DNA of 64,000 nucleotides from an uncultured Actinomycetes bacterium (GCA_903884065.1 CAISDL010000042.1:16864-80863); one strand, 5' to 3'; positions 17,973-27,309 are shown, counted from the first letter of the stretch. Program-made: numbers and translations. Notes: generated by a model from the letters alone, not told the origin.

Positions 17973-18895
17973 TTCCCGCCGGGGTGCCGACACGATCCTC
18001 GGCAGCGTTGCTCGCGGCCCTGACCGCACTCGCCTCGTCTGGCTGTCAACGCCCCGGCGAACCGGGCCCGCCGCACGGCGCCGTCGACATCGGGGGCGGC
18101 CGTTCGATCTTCCTCGACTGCCAGGGCGACGGGTCACCGACGGTGCTGATCATCCCCGGCAAGGGTAGCTACGCCGAGGCGTGGAACGTGGTTGTGCCCC
18201 AGGATGACCCGATCCGTTCCTCGACGTACGACCTCATCGAGCAGGCCGCGCTCACACCAAGCCGTGATGCGGTCCAGCCCACCGTCGCCAGGACCACTCA
18301 GGTGTGCGCCTACGACCGGCCGAACACCCGGCCCGACGGCAGCGACCAGTCGACTCCGGTGGCCCAACCGCACGGTGTGGCCGCCGACGTCGACGACCTG
18401 CTCGCGCTCATCACGGCCGCACATCTAGCCGGCCCCTTCGTTCTCGCCGCGCACTCGTACGGCGGCCTCATCGCCGACCTGCTGGCACGGACCCACCCCG
18501 ATCTCGTCAGCGGCCTGGTGATGGTCGACCCCGTGTCGGAGTTCCTGCCGACCGTGGGCACTCCGTTGCAGAATGCCGCATTCGACCGCGACGGCAGGGT
18601 TCCCGCCACGCCGGACGGCGAAGGAGTCCTTTTCGACGACGCTTTCGCCCGCATCCAAGCAGCCCCGCCGCTTCCGAAAGTTCCGGCCGCAGTGCTCAGC
18701 TCAGGCAAGTTCATGTCGCCGGCACGTCTTAAGTCGGACAACTACACCCAAGCCCAGATTCGGCATGCCAACGACATGCTCGCCGCGGCGCTGGGCACCG
18801 ACAATCACGTCGTGGCCGACAGTGGACACAGTGTGATGCTCTACTCCCCGCACGAGGTGGCTCAAGCCATCGATGCGATCGTTGAGGCGCAATGA
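17969..18895 (+). CDS. Alpha/beta hydrolase, probably exported
   Basis: The 308-residue protein begins with a signal-like segment (SSAALLAALTALASSGCQRPG) whose Cys could be lipidated, although the lipobox is weak. The hydrolase fold has the nucleophile elbow AAHSYGGLIADLL, an acid near MVDPVSEF and the base in DSGHSVML. The oxyanion strand reads VLIIPGKGSYAE. A secreted esterase or lipase role is likely. The GTG start overlaps the stop of the upstream pseudogene (GTGA), and a GNAT gene overlaps its own stop by 4 bases, so the run 17300-19482 is one coupled transcription unit. Confidence 0.82.
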   Translation: MIPAGVPTRSSAALLAALTALASSGCQRPGEPGPPHGAVDIGGGRSIFLDCQGDGSPTVLIIPGKGSYAEAWNVVVPQDDPIRSSTYDLIEQAALTPSRDAVQPTVARTTQVCAYDRPNTRPDGSDQSTPVAQPHGVAADVDDLLALITAAHLAGPFVLAAHSYGGLIADLLARTHPDLVSGLVMVDPVSEFLPTVGTPLQNAAFDRDGRVPATPDGEGVLFDDAFARIQAAPPLPKVPAAVLSSGKFMSPARLKSDNYTQAQIRHANDMLAAALGTDNHVVADSGHSVMLYSPHEVAQAIDAIVEAQ

Positions 18896-19482
18896 CGGAG
18901 CACGGAGCCGAAGGCGGCACCGGTGCCGTCACGATCAGGCTTGCGGGGCAACCCGACGTCTCCGGGCTGACAGCACTCGAATCTCGTTACTACGTCGGTA
19001 ATCTGGACCAGTCGCGACGAGCGGACGGCTTCATCTCGGTATTGCATTCCCGAGAATGGTTCGAGCGGACCATCGACGATGGCGGATTGCATGTCGCGGT
19101 GATCGACGGTGCCGTAGCCGGATTCATCGCCGTCACAGATCCACCGCCGAGGACCACGCCGGGACTCCCCCCGATCGTGGCGGCCATGATCGATCTCGCC
19201 GAGACTCTCGAGTTCAACGGCGCACCGATCGCGCGGCAACGCTACGCACTGCGAGGTCCGGTCCTCATCGGAGAACAGGCACGGGGGCGCGGCATCTACA
19301 CCGCCTTCAACGCCGCGACCGCGAAGGCGTATCGAGACCGATACGACATCGGGGTGCTGTTCGTCTCCACCGACAATCCGCGATCGCTGCACACCACGAC
19401 CACCAAACTCGGGGCCGAACCCCTGGCCGTCTTCGAGGCGGGCGGTCAGACCTACCACTTCCTGGCGTTCACGTTCGGCTAA
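18892..19482 (+). CDS. GNAT family N-acetyltransferase
   Basis: The 196-residue protein has the acetyl-CoA binding motif region GEQARGRGIYTAFNAAT (Q/R-x-x-G-x-G/A form) followed by AYRDRYDIGVLFVSTDN, and the N-terminal part LTALESRYYVGNLDQSRR. The acceptor molecule is unknown. The ATG at 18892 overlaps the hydrolase stop as ATGA, so translation is coupled. No membrane segment is present. Confidence 0.8.
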   Translation: MTEHGAEGGTGAVTIRLAGQPDVSGLTALESRYYVGNLDQSRRADGFISVLHSREWFERTIDDGGLHVAVIDGAVAGFIAVTDPPPRTTPGLPPIVAAMIDLAETLEFNGAPIARQRYALRGPVLIGEQARGRGIYTAFNAATAKAYRDRYDIGVLFVSTDNPRSLHTTTTKLGAEPLAVFEAGGQTYHFLAFTFG

Positions 19483-19581
19483 TTGCCGCGCCAACTCGGT
19501 GGTCCATGAGCGGCGGATCCTGTTGCAGCGGTGGCGATCCCGGGTCGGATGGCTCGCAGCTTCGCTTCCGATCCCCGCACT

Positions 19582-19836
19582 CTACGAGGGGCCGGTATGC
19601 GCCTCAGGTGAATCAAGGGGCGTACCGCAACTCGGGCAAAACTGGATGACCAGGCCACTACTGCCGCCATCAGGCACACAGATGACCCAATCCCGCGCCC
19701 GGCACTCAACCCTGATGTCGAACTCGCACGCGAATGTTCGTGCCTCAAACCAGGCGCAGCAGGAGTCGAATCCCGGCGGAACGCGCTGAACTCCCTCCAG
19801 ACAACCGCTCCCGTCCGGGTGCGTCCGCGTGCCCAC
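19582..19836 (-). CDS. Small cysteine-rich protein, probably real
   Basis: The frame encodes a C-terminal region GFDSCCAWFEARTFACEFD then RDWVICVPDGGSSGLVIQ and FCPSCGTPLDS. The last block looks like a zinc ribbon half (CPxCG) and the arrangement of Cys residues and DGGSSG suggests a genuine conserved small protein rather than chance. A GTG at 19836 would give 84 residues; the true start is uncertain because no ribosome binding site stands out there, and GGAGGGAG lies inside the frame near 19800. I do not know its function. Confidence 0.5.
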   Translation of the reverse strand: MGTRTHPDGSGCLEGVQRVPPGFDSCCAWFEARTFACEFDIRVECRARDWVICVPDGGSSGLVIQFCPSCGTPLDSPEAHTGPS

Positions 19837-20094
19837 GGCGTGGCAGCTTAGTGGGAGTCGGTTGAGGACCGGCCTGCATTGGTTGCGTCGTCGCGCTTCC
19901 ACATGGACCTTACGCGGGGGCAGTTGATCTGTGTTCTTGCGCTGACCAGCGTTGAGCGACCCGGCTGGCTGCATCGGGTCCATGTCCCAAATGCTCATCA
20001 CCGGCTGAGAAACCAACCTCGCCGGTAAAAGATTGATTACGCAGCGGCCTGCCGATCCACGAGCGGAAATGGCATGTGACATGCAAAAACAGCG

Positions 20095-20177
20095 TGGCAG
20101 GTACAGGATTCGAACCTGTGTAGGCTTTCGCCGACGGATTTACAGTCCGCTCCCATTGGCCGCTCGGGCAACCTGCC
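20095..20177 (-). tRNA. tRNA-Tyr (GUA anticodon)
   Basis: The reverse strand gives an 83-base class II tRNA: acceptor GGCAGGT pairs with ACCTGCC, discriminator A, anticodon loop CTGTAAA (GUA), a long variable arm and T arm GGTTCGAATCC. CCA is not encoded. Confidence 0.96.
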
Positions 20178-20285
20178 TGGGTCAAACCGAACTACCCGGT
20201 TTGATGCGAGTAGCAGGGTACAACGAGGATGTACCCCGGACACAAACCGGCCCGATCCCCCGGCCGACACCGAGGAGGCACGCAC

Positions 20286-20777
20286 GTGGCTGATTCAAGC
20301 TTCGACATCGTCAGCAAGGTCGACCGCCAGGAGGCCGACAACGCCCTCAACCAGGCCGCCAAGGAGTTGGCCACCCGGTTCGACTTCCGCGGCACCGACA
20401 CCACCATCGCCTGGAAGGGCGACGAGGTTGTCGAGATCGTCTCCTCCACCGAGGAGCGCGCCAAGGCCGCCGTGGACGTGTTCAAGGAGAAACTCATCCG
20501 CCGCGACATCTCGATGAAGGCCTTCGACGCCGGCGAACCGCAGGCGTCGGGGAAGACCTACAAGGTCAGCGGCACCATCAAAGAGGGCATCACCAGCGAG
20601 AACGCCAAGAAGATCACCAAGCTGATCCGTGACGAGGGCCCCAAGGGCGTGAAGGCCCAGATCCAAGGCGATGAGATCAGGGTCAGCTCCAAAAAGCGCG
20701 ACGACCTCCAGGATGTCATCGCGTTACTCAAGGGTGCCGACCTCGAGGTTGCCCTGCAGTTCGTCAACTACCGCTGA
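20286..20777 (+). CDS. YajQ family cyclic-nucleotide/nucleic-acid-binding protein
   Basis: The 163-residue protein matches the YajQ (DUF520) family over its full length, with [16 protein letters not shown] at the N-terminus, [21 protein letters not shown], and [21 protein letters not shown] with [11 protein letters not shown] at the end. Members have been reported to bind c-di-GMP or nucleic acids in other bacteria; the role in mycobacteria is unproven. The GTG at 20286 follows GAGGAGG, a strong ribosome binding site. It stands between tRNA-Tyr and a monooxygenase, matching the M. tuberculosis order as I remember it. Confidence 0.93.
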   Translation: MADSSFDIVSKVDRQEADNALNQAAKELATRFDFRGTDTTIAWKGDEVVEIVSSTEERAKAAVDVFKEKLIRRDISMKAFDAGEPQASGKTYKVSGTIKEGITSENAKKITKLIRDEGPKGVKAQIQGDEIRVSSKKRDDLQDVIALLKGADLEVALQFVNYR

Positions 20778-20800
20778 GTTCTGGCCCGCTGAGTTCTGGC
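20771..20800 (+). repeat. 15-bp tandem duplication spanning the yajQ stop codon
   Basis: The unit CCGCTGAGTTCTGGC occurs twice in a row, at 20771-20785 and 20786-20800. The first copy contains the stop codon TGA of yajQ, so the duplication does not change the protein. Confidence 0.9.
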
Positions 20801-20865
20801 CCGGTCAACCGGTCAATGCATAAGGTGGATTACGCCACCCCAGTACGCACTCAGCGAGGACCGCG

Positions 20866-22380
20866 ATGACCGTCAGCCCGTACGCCGACACCCGACCCGC
20901 CGAGCAGTCCGGCGGTGACTACGACGTCGTCATCATCGGGGCCGGCATCTCCGGCATCGGTGCGGCCTACCGCCTGGCCGAATCCGATCCGTCCACGAGA
21001 TACGTCATCCTTGAGCGCCGCGACCGCGTCGGCGGCACCTGGGACCTCTTTCGCTACCCCGGGGTGCGCTCGGACTCCTCCATCTTCTCCCTGAGTTGGC
21101 CGTGGGCGCCATGGCAGGGCAAGGAGTACGTGGCCGACGGCGACCGCATCCGCGACTACATGGAGGATGCCGCGCGCAAGCACGGCATCCACCCGCACAT
21201 CCGCTTCCACACCACGGTGACCTCCGCCGACTGGGACTCGACCACCGACGGCTGGACCGTGCACGTCACCGAGAACGGGACAGCGAAGACCTACCGCGGC
21301 CGCTTCGTGTTCTTCGGCTCCGGCTACTACAACTACGACGATCCTTACACCCCGGAATTCCCCGGCATCGAGAGCTTCGGGGGCCAGGTGGTGCACGCCC
21401 AGCACTGGCCCGACGATCTGGACTACGCCGGAAAGAAGGTGGTGGTGATCGGCAGCGGCGCCACGGCGGTCTCGCTGGTTCCCGCGCTGGCCCGCAAAGC
21501 CGCGCACGTCACCATGCTGCAGCGCTCACCGGGCTATCTGTTCTCCATGCCGAGGATCGCTCCATGGATGCAGCCCATCCGAAAACTGTTGCCCAACAAG
21601 ACGTCCTACTCGATCGTTCGCGCCATCTCGCTGTCGTTCGAGAAAATCGTCTGGGTGTTCGCCCGCGGGCTGCCGACCGGCATGAAGAAGTTGGTGCGCT
21701 GGCAGAACACCAAACTGCTGCCGGCCGGCTATCCGGTCGAGCGCGACTTCACACCGCGTTACAACCCGTGGGACCAGCGCCTGTGCGTGGTGGCTGACGG
21801 AGACATGTTCGAGGCCATCAACCAGGGCACCCTCGAGGTGGTCACCGACCACATCGAGCGCTTCGACGAGACCGGCATCGAAACCCGGTCGGGCCGGCAT
21901 CTCGACGCCGACATCGTCGTAGCCGCCACCGGCCTGAATCTGCTGGCCCTCGGAGGGGTGCAGATCAATGTGGACGGCGGCGAGGTCAAACCGCAGGATC
22001 GATTCTCTTACAAGGCGCACATGCTCGAGGACGTGCCCAACCTCATCTGGTGCATCGGCTACACCAACGCCTCGTGGACCCTGCGCGCCGACATCACCGC
22101 ACGCGCCACCGCCAAACTCTTGGAACACATGAAGGCCCATGGTTACACGCATGCCTACCCGCATCCGTCCGGCGCCCCGATGCCGGAGAAGCCGACCTGG
22201 GATCTGCAGGCCGGTTACGTGCAGCGGAACGCCCACGCGCTGCCGAAGTCGGGAACCGAACGGCCATGGGTGGTGCGCCAGGACTACTTCGCCGATGCAT
22301 TCGACTACCGCTTCCTGGACAAGATCGAGGAGGACATGGTGTTCGGGAAGGTGCCGACAGCCGCACAACTGGTTGGATAG
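20866..22380 (+). CDS. Flavin-containing monooxygenase (EthA/Baeyer-Villiger-like)
   Basis: FAD- and NADPH-dependent oxygenase of 504 residues. The FAD motif is VVIIGAGISGIGAAYRL, the monooxygenase fingerprint is FGGQVVHAQHWPDDLDYAG and the NADPH Rossmann motif is VVVIGSGATAVSLV. Motifs and likely synteny (beside yajQ and gpsA) suggest the orthologue of Rv0565c, a paralogue of the prodrug activator EthA. Natural substrates are unknown. A GAGGA sits 8 bases before the ATG. A strong hairpin follows the stop. Confidence 0.92.
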   Translation: MTVSPYADTRPAEQSGGDYDVVIIGAGISGIGAAYRLAESDPSTRYVILERRDRVGGTWDLFRYPGVRSDSSIFSLSWPWAPWQGKEYVADGDRIRDYMEDAARKHGIHPHIRFHTTVTSADWDSTTDGWTVHVTENGTAKTYRGRFVFFGSGYYNYDDPYTPEFPGIESFGGQVVHAQHWPDDLDYAGKKVVVIGSGATAVSLVPALARKAAHVTMLQRSPGYLFSMPRIAPWMQPIRKLLPNKTSYSIVRAISLSFEKIVWVFARGLPTGMKKLVRWQNTKLLPAGYPVERDFTPRYNPWDQRLCVVADGDMFEAINQGTLEVVTDHIERFDETGIETRSGRHLDADIVVAATGLNLLALGGVQINVDGGEVKPQDRFSYKAHMLEDVPNLIWCIGYTNASWTLRADITARATAKLLEHMKAHGYTHAYPHPSGAPMPEKPTWDLQAGYVQRNAHALPKSGTERPWVVRQDYFADAFDYRFLDKIEEDMVFGKVPTAAQLVG

Positions 22381-22401
22381 CTCCGCGACAAAACACGTCC
22401 T

Positions 22402-22431
22402 GCCACCCGACCGGGCGCGCGGTCGGGTGGC
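22402..22431 (+). terminator. Hairpin, probable transcription terminator of the monooxygenase gene
   Basis: GCCACCCGACC (22402-22412) and GGTCGGGTGGC (22421-22431) form a perfect 11-bp stem with an 8-base loop, 21 bases after the stop codon. There is no U-run, as is common in mycobacterial terminators. Confidence 0.65.
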
Positions 22432-22463
22432 CCAAACTGCCGGTAAACCGCGCCGGGCGGCAC

Positions 22464-22469
22464 TACGTT
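22464..22469 (+). promoter_or_regulatory. -10 element of a leaderless gpsA promoter
   Basis: TACGTT is followed by 7 bases and then the ATG at 22477, the same layout as at 4405. No ribosome binding site is seen. Confidence 0.55.
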
Positions 22470-22476
22470 TGTCGGC

Positions 22477-23502
22477 ATGACATCTGAACGCCGTCAACCG
22501 AAAGTCGTCGTGCTCGGCGGAGGCTCATGGGGCACCACCGTCGCATCCATCTGCGCCCGGCGCGGACCGACGCTGCAGTGGGTGCGCTCGGCCGACACCG
22601 CCGAGGACATCAACTCCAACCACCGCAACAGCGAGTATCTGGGCGAAGAAGTCGAGTTACCCGAGACTCTGCGCGCCACCAACGATTTCGCCGAGGCAGC
22701 CAATTGCGCCGACGTGATCGTCATGGGTGTGCCCTCGCACGGATTCCGTGGCGTGCTGGTCGAACTCGCCAAGGAACTGCGGCCGTGGGTCCCGGTGGTC
22801 AGCCTGGTCAAAGGCTTGGAGCAGGGCACCAACATGCGGATGAGCCAGATCGTCGAAGAGGTGCTGCCGGGGCATCCGGCCGGAATCCTGGCCGGACCGA
22901 ACATCGCCAAGGAGGTCGCCGAGGGCTATGCCGCAGCGGCCGTGCTGGCCATGCCCGACCGTAACCTGGCCGCCAATCTCGCAGACATGTTCCGCACCAG
23001 CAGGTTTCGCACCTACACCAGTGATGATGTGGCCGGTGTGGAGATCGCGGGCGCGCTCAAGAACGTCTATGCGATCGCCGTCGGCATGGGCTACGCCATG
23101 GGCATCGGCGAGAACACCCGCGCCATGGTGATGACCCGCGCGGTCCGGGAGATGTCCAAATTGGGCGAGGCCGTCGGCGGTCAGCGCGACACCTTCTCCG
23201 GCCTTGCGGGGATGGGCGACCTGATCGTGACCTGCACCTCCAAGCGCAGCCGCAACCGCCATGTCGGCGAGGAACTCGGTTCCGGCAAGACCGTGCAGGA
23301 AATCATCGCCGGCATGAACCAGGTCGCCGAGGGCGTCAAGGCCGCCAGCGTCATCATGGAATTCGCCGACAAGTACGGCGTGAGCATGCCGATCGCCAAG
23401 GAGGTCGACGGCGTGGTCAATCACGGCGCGACCGTCGAGGACGCCTACCGCGGACTCATGGCGCAGAAACCCGGCCACGAGGTCGACGGCACACCGTTCT
23501 GA
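22477..23502 (+). CDS. gpsA: NAD(P)H-dependent glycerol-3-phosphate dehydrogenase
   Basis: Cytosolic enzyme that reduces dihydroxyacetone phosphate to sn-glycerol 3-phosphate for phospholipid synthesis. The 341-residue protein has the Rossmann motif KVVVLGGGSWGTTVASI, the substrate region LAGPNIAKEVAEG, the catalytic Lys segment GALKNVYAIAVGMGYAMGIG, and the C-terminal domain GLAGMGDLIVTCTSKRSRN. Length and motifs are typical. It is a single gene between a monooxygenase and a convergent exported-protein gene. Confidence 0.96.
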   Translation: MTSERRQPKVVVLGGGSWGTTVASICARRGPTLQWVRSADTAEDINSNHRNSEYLGEEVELPETLRATNDFAEAANCADVIVMGVPSHGFRGVLVELAKELRPWVPVVSLVKGLEQGTNMRMSQIVEEVLPGHPAGILAGPNIAKEVAEGYAAAAVLAMPDRNLAANLADMFRTSRFRTYTSDDVAGVEIAGALKNVYAIAVGMGYAMGIGENTRAMVMTRAVREMSKLGEAVGGQRDTFSGLAGMGDLIVTCTSKRSRNRHVGEELGSGKTVQEIIAGMNQVAEGVKAASVIMEFADKYGVSMPIAKEVDGVVNHGATVEDAYRGLMAQKPGHEVDGTPF

Positions 23503-23523
23503 CGCCGACACCCGAACGGCCGA

Positions 23524-24120
23524 TCAGCCCCCGGGCGGCGCTGCCGGTGCGGGCGGCATCCCGGGCATTACCGGCGGAAGTCCGGGTACCAGGGGGGTGC
23601 CCGACGGGCGGTCCAGCAACGGGTTGACGGCGTTGATGTAGGTGGTCGTCGGGCTGACCACGAAACCGACCTGGTCCCGGCTGTTGTAACAGGCGACCAC
23701 TCCGGCGTCGTCCACGCCGCAACTGACCTGCCGGTAGCTCAACCGCGTGTTGGGCGGAAGCATCTTCACCGCTCCGGCCGCGGCCGCGTACAGCGAGGGA
23801 TCGGTGGTGGTGGAGAACGCCGGCGCGCCGGTCGGTCCCCCGCTGACCAGGTTGACGCCCTCCGGCGCGCCCGGAAGCGGACCACTGCATCCGTAATCGC
23901 CGTTGAGGTTGTCCAACGTGCAGATGACGCCCGGCGGCCCCGCGAAGGAGAACCATCGCCCCTTGTTAGTGGTGTAGTCGGCGGGATTGACCGGCATGTA
24001 GGCATTCACATTGGGGATCGGGGGCGCCGGCGCGGGGTCGGGGTCTCCCGAAGCTGGGGATGCGCCCACCACAGCAGCCCCCACGGCCACAGTGGTGATC
24101 GTTAGAAACCTGAGCAACAT
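23524..24120 (-). CDS. Exported protein, Pro/Gly-rich, unknown function
   Basis: The 198-residue protein starts MLLRFLTITTVAVGAAVVGASPASG, a classic Sec signal peptide with an AxA-type cleavage site. The mature part has four Cys (VICTLDN, YGCSGPL, VSCGVDD, VACYNSRDQ) that could make two disulfides. It ends in a Pro/Gly/Met-rich tail (PGLPPVMPGMPPAPAAPPGG). It looks like a mycobacterial secreted hypothetical protein. The reverse strand has TACGGT 6 bases before the ATG, a possible leaderless promoter. The gene is convergent with gpsA. Confidence 0.78.
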   Translation of the reverse strand: MLLRFLTITTVAVGAAVVGASPASGDPDPAPAPPIPNVNAYMPVNPADYTTNKGRWFSFAGPPGVICTLDNLNGDYGCSGPLPGAPEGVNLVSGGPTGAPAFSTTTDPSLYAAAAGAVKMLPPNTRLSYRQVSCGVDDAGVVACYNSRDQVGFVVSPTTTYINAVNPLLDRPSGTPLVPGLPPVMPGMPPAPAAPPGG

Positions 24121-24233
24121 AACAACACCGTACCGAACTTGAACGAGCAGGAAGGCCGCAGGTTTCAAACATAGAAACATGACCTAAACTATGATTGCTC
24201 TTAGCAGAACCTGAGAGCCAGAAAGGCTGTGCC

Positions 24234-25331
24234 GTGGATCTCCGAGTAAAGGACACGTTGCGCGCAAGCGCGACGGCCCTCGGTGTCGCCGCAGGCCTCA
24301 TGGCGCTGGCTTCCACCGCACAGACGCCCGACGGATACCTCCACGCCAGCTTCGGTGGGCCAATGGACGTCTTCAGCAGCGGTTCGGCCGACGTGATCGC
24401 GATCGGCGACGGCACCGACGACGCCACCGAACTGGCTGCCCTGCTCAAGGGCCCCGTCGGGCCGGCGGCCACTGCCGGCGTCCCCAACTCCCCCTACCGG
24501 GTGGCCTACGAAGCCGGTACCGCGCCGAACGTCACGACGGGGTCGGTAATGGTCCCTCGGCTGGACGACCGTCCGGTGGTGACCGCCCCCACCATTAAGG
24601 ACGCGGCGATACTCCCGTCCAAGCCGGTGGTCGACTCTCAGGGCAAGATCGACTGCAGTGGCTCCGTGAGTTGCCACACCGATCCGATGACCAACATCAC
24701 GACGGTCACCTACCCCGACGGTGTTATCGCGATCGTCCAGAAGATCAACGACCTGACCGTCGTGGCCTACAAGACGTTCACCGAGGCGCTGCCCAGCGAG
24801 ATTTCCTCGCTGCTGCCGCCGGTGCCGACGGCGACGCCACCGGTCATCGCCGCCATCGCGCCGACCCAGGTGCCCGCGGCCGCCCCAACCCCCGAGCCGG
24901 AACCGGTGGTGACACCGCCCGCATCCCAGACTGCGGCGGCCCCCGCCGATCCCGGTCCGCCGGCACCGGATGTCTCGTCCCTCGACCCCAGCGATAACGG
25001 ACCGCGGCTCAATGTGACGACGCCGTCGAGTGACTTCAGCCCCGGCAGCGACGACACCGGGACGGGGACGGGGACGGGGACGAACGTTCGGGATCCGAAG
25101 ATTCCCGACCTTGGGAAGATCAAGGACGCCATCGGCGACCTGGTCAAGGGACCGGTGGGCAATGCCGTGGAGGACCCCGCAGCGTCCAGCACGGCTGAGT
25201 CCTCGACCAGCTCGCAGACATCGGACGGCGGTTCACCGTCCTCCGACGATGGACAGTCGTCGCACGGTTCTCAGAACTCGAAGTCGGACAAGTCCGACAA
25301 GTCCGGCGGGGACGACTCCGACGGTTCCTGA
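24234..25331 (+). CDS. Exported acidic low-complexity protein, unknown function
   Basis: The 365-residue protein begins at GTG 24234, which has AAAGG 7 to 8 bases upstream. The N-terminus (LRASATALGVAAGLMALAST) looks like a signal peptide. A folded part of about 180 residues contains GKIDCSGSVSCHTDPMTNITTVTYPDG, with two Cys. The C-terminal half is Pro/Ala-rich, then a TGTGTGTGT tract and a long Ser/Asp/Lys-rich tail (KSDKSDKSGG). It is divergent from the preceding exported protein; the intergenic region is 113 bases. I do not recognise the family. Confidence 0.7.
   Translation: MDLRVKDTLRASATALGVAAGLMALASTAQTPDGYLHASFGGPMDVFSSGSADVIAIGDGTDDATELAALLKGPVGPAATAGVPNSPYRVAYEAGTAPNVTTGSVMVPRLDDRPVVTAPTIKDAAILPSKPVVDSQGKIDCSGSVSCHTDPMTNITTVTYPDGVIAIVQKINDLTVVAYKTFTEALPSEISSLLPPVPTATPPVIAAIAPTQVPAAAPTPEPEPVVTPPASQTAAAPADPGPPAPDVSSLDPSDNGPRLNVTTPSSDFSPGSDDTGTGTGTGTNVRDPKIPDLGKIKDAIGDLVKGPVGNAVEDPAASSTAESSTSSQTSDGGSPSSDDGQSSHGSQNSKSDKSDKSGGDDSDGS
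25059..25082 (+). repeat. Four copies of the hexamer GGGACG
   Basis: GGGACG repeats four times in frame within the exported low-complexity protein gene and encodes alternating Thr-Gly. Because the unit is six bases, copy number changes would not shift the frame. Confidence 0.9.
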
Positions 25332-25352
25332 CAACGGACCGCGCGCGGTGAA

Positions 25353-26225
25353 TTAACCGCCGGCCATTTTCTCCAACCGCGCGATTCGCTCTTCCATGGG
25401 CGGGTGGGTGGAGAACAGCTTGGCCATCCGCTCCCCTGAGCGGAACGGACTGGCGATCATCAGGTGCGCCTGGTCGGCGAGTTGCGGGCTGGGCGGCAGC
25501 GGGGCCTGCTGCACACCGCCGCTGATCTTGCGCAGTGCCGACGCCAGAGCCAGCGGGTCACCCGAGAGTTCGGCCCCGGACTCGTCGGCCTGGTACTCCC
25601 GCGATCGCGAGACCGCCATCCGGATCACCGTCGCCGCGATCGGGCCGAGCAGCGATACCAGCATCATGGCCAGCGGATTGACTCCGCCTCCGCCGCCGCG
25701 TCCCCGGCCCGAGTAGCTGGCGAACATCGCCATCTGGGCCATGCTGGTGACCACCGCCGCCATTGCGCCGGCCACACAAGAGATCAGGATGTCGCGGTTG
25801 TAGACGTGCGACAGTTCGTGGCCCAGCACAGCCCGAAGCTCGCGTTCGTTGAGGATGTTGAGGATTCCGGTGGTGCAGCACACCGCGGCGTTGCGCGGAT
25901 TGCGACCGGTGGCAAAGGCATTGGGGTTGGCGGTGTCGCTGATGTAGAGCCGCGGCATCGGCTGGTGGGCGGCGGTGGCCAACTCGCGCACGATCGCGTA
26001 GATCTCCGGCGCCTGCACCTCCGTGACCGGCTGCGCCTGCATCGCTTTCAGCGCCAGTTTGTCGCTGTTGAAATACACGTAGATGTTCATGCCGACGGCC
26101 ATCAGCACTGACAGTGCGAGCACGGACTTGTTCTGGAAGAGGCCGCCGATGAACACGATGAACGCCGACATTCCGACCAGCAGCAGGAACGTTTTGATGC
26201 GGTTACCGGTCGGATGCCAGGTCAT
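25353..26225 (-). CDS. htpX: Membrane zinc metalloprotease HtpX
   Basis: M48 family protease of the inner membrane that degrades damaged membrane proteins. The 290-residue protein has two N-terminal membrane helices ([38 protein letters not shown]), the zinc motif [12 protein letters not shown] (HExxH), and the third zinc ligand region [13 protein letters not shown]. Two further hydrophobic segments follow the HExxH motif. The ATG at 26225 has GAAGGAGA upstream. It is convergent with the exported acidic protein gene and lies next to grcC1. Confidence 0.95.
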   Translation of the reverse strand: MTWHPTGNRIKTFLLLVGMSAFIVFIGGLFQNKSVLALSVLMAVGMNIYVYFNSDKLALKAMQAQPVTEVQAPEIYAIVRELATAAHQPMPRLYISDTANPNAFATGRNPRNAAVCCTTGILNILNERELRAVLGHELSHVYNRDILISCVAGAMAAVVTSMAQMAMFASYSGRGRGGGGGVNPLAMMLVSLLGPIAATVIRMAVSRSREYQADESGAELSGDPLALASALRKISGGVQQAPLPPSPQLADQAHLMIASPFRSGERMAKLFSTHPPMEERIARLEKMAGG

Positions 26226-26295
26226 GCCTATCTCCTTCTGAGCGAGTGTGTCCGCAGACTAACGTCCGGAGGCGCTGCGCAAGTTCCGGATGACA

Positions 26296-27303
26296 CTAAC
26301 CGTGTCGGTTAACCGTGTAGTCCACCAGCGAAGCCAGCGCGCGACGTCCGGGCACGTCGGGCAGCCCTGCCAATTCCTGGCGGGCCTGTGCTGCGTATTG
26401 GTGGACGGTGGCCTTGGCGGACGCGATCCCGCCGGATGCCCGAAGGAGCACCAGCGCCTCGGCCACCTCGTGGTCGTCGGTCACCGGGCCCTTGAGGAGT
26501 TCACGCAGACGGTCGGCGCCCGGGCCGGTCTCGCGCAGCGCAAAAAGCACCGGAAGGGTGTGCACGCCCTCACGCAGGTCGGTACCGGGCAGCTTGCCCG
26601 ACTCGTCGGGCTCGGCCTCGATGTCGATGATGTCGTCGGAGATCTGGAACACCGTGCCGATGATCCCGCCGATGCGGCCGAGTCGCTCGACCTGGTCGAC
26701 GCTGGCGCCCGAGTACGTGCCGCCGAACCGCCCTGCCGCGGCGATCAGGCAGGCCGTCTTCTCGGCGATCACCTTCAGGTAGTGCGAGACGGCGTCGTCC
26801 CCGGCGGGGGCGCCCTTGGTCTCCCGCATCTGCCCGGTGACCAGCAACGCGAACGTCTCGGCGATGATCCGCACCGCGTCCGGACCCAGTTCGGCCACCA
26901 ACCGGGAGGCCGTGGCGAACAGGTAATCACCGGCCAGGATCGCGATGTTGTTGCCCCAGCGGGCGTTGGCCGAGGGGGCGCCGCGGCGCATCTGGGCCTC
27001 GTCCATCACGTCGTCGTGATACAGCGTGGCCAGGTGCACCATCTCGATGACCGCCCCGGCGACGGCGACATCCCGGCTGTCCGGATCGGGGCCGACGTGG
27101 GCCGACAGCACCGTGAACAGCGGACGGAACCGCTTGCCGCCCGCCTCGAACAGGTGCAGCACGGACTCGGTCATCAACTCGTCCCCACCGCGCAACTCCG
27201 TGGAGATGATGTCCTCGACGCGGGCGACGCCGTCACGCACCTGCTGGGCAAATTTCGCGTCACCGAAGTCGACCCCTGCTACCACGGTCGCCGGTGTCTT
27301 CAC
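26296..27303 (-). CDS. grcC1: Polyprenyl diphosphate synthase (menaquinone side-chain type)
   Basis: Trans-prenyl transferase that extends isoprenoid diphosphates. The 335-residue protein has the first Asp-rich motif LYHDDVMDEA, the second Asp-rich motif QISDDIIDIE and the conserved KRFRPLFTVLSAH helix. Its position beside menJ and menG suggests that it makes the side chain for menaquinone. The start is a GTG at 27303, 21 bases from the divergent menJ start. In M. tuberculosis the orthologous gene is grcC1 (Rv0562). Confidence 0.9.
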   Translation of the reverse strand: MKTPATVVAGVDFGDAKFAQQVRDGVARVEDIISTELRGGDELMTESVLHLFEAGGKRFRPLFTVLSAHVGPDPDSRDVAVAGAVIEMVHLATLYHDDVMDEAQMRRGAPSANARWGNNIAILAGDYLFATASRLVAELGPDAVRIIAETFALLVTGQMRETKGAPAGDDAVSHYLKVIAEKTACLIAAAGRFGGTYSGASVDQVERLGRIGGIIGTVFQISDDIIDIEAEPDESGKLPGTDLREGVHTLPVLFALRETGPGADRLRELLKGPVTDDHEVAEALVLLRASGGIASAKATVHQYAAQARQELAGLPDVPGRRALASLVDYTVNRHG

Positions 27304-27309
27304 GGTGCC

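Noticed and set aside
19837..20094. Coding frame between the cysteine-rich gene and tRNA-Tyr
   Set aside because: The extra N-terminal part of the frame is not protein-like and lacks a start with a ribosome binding site; nothing else is visible in this 258-base gap.
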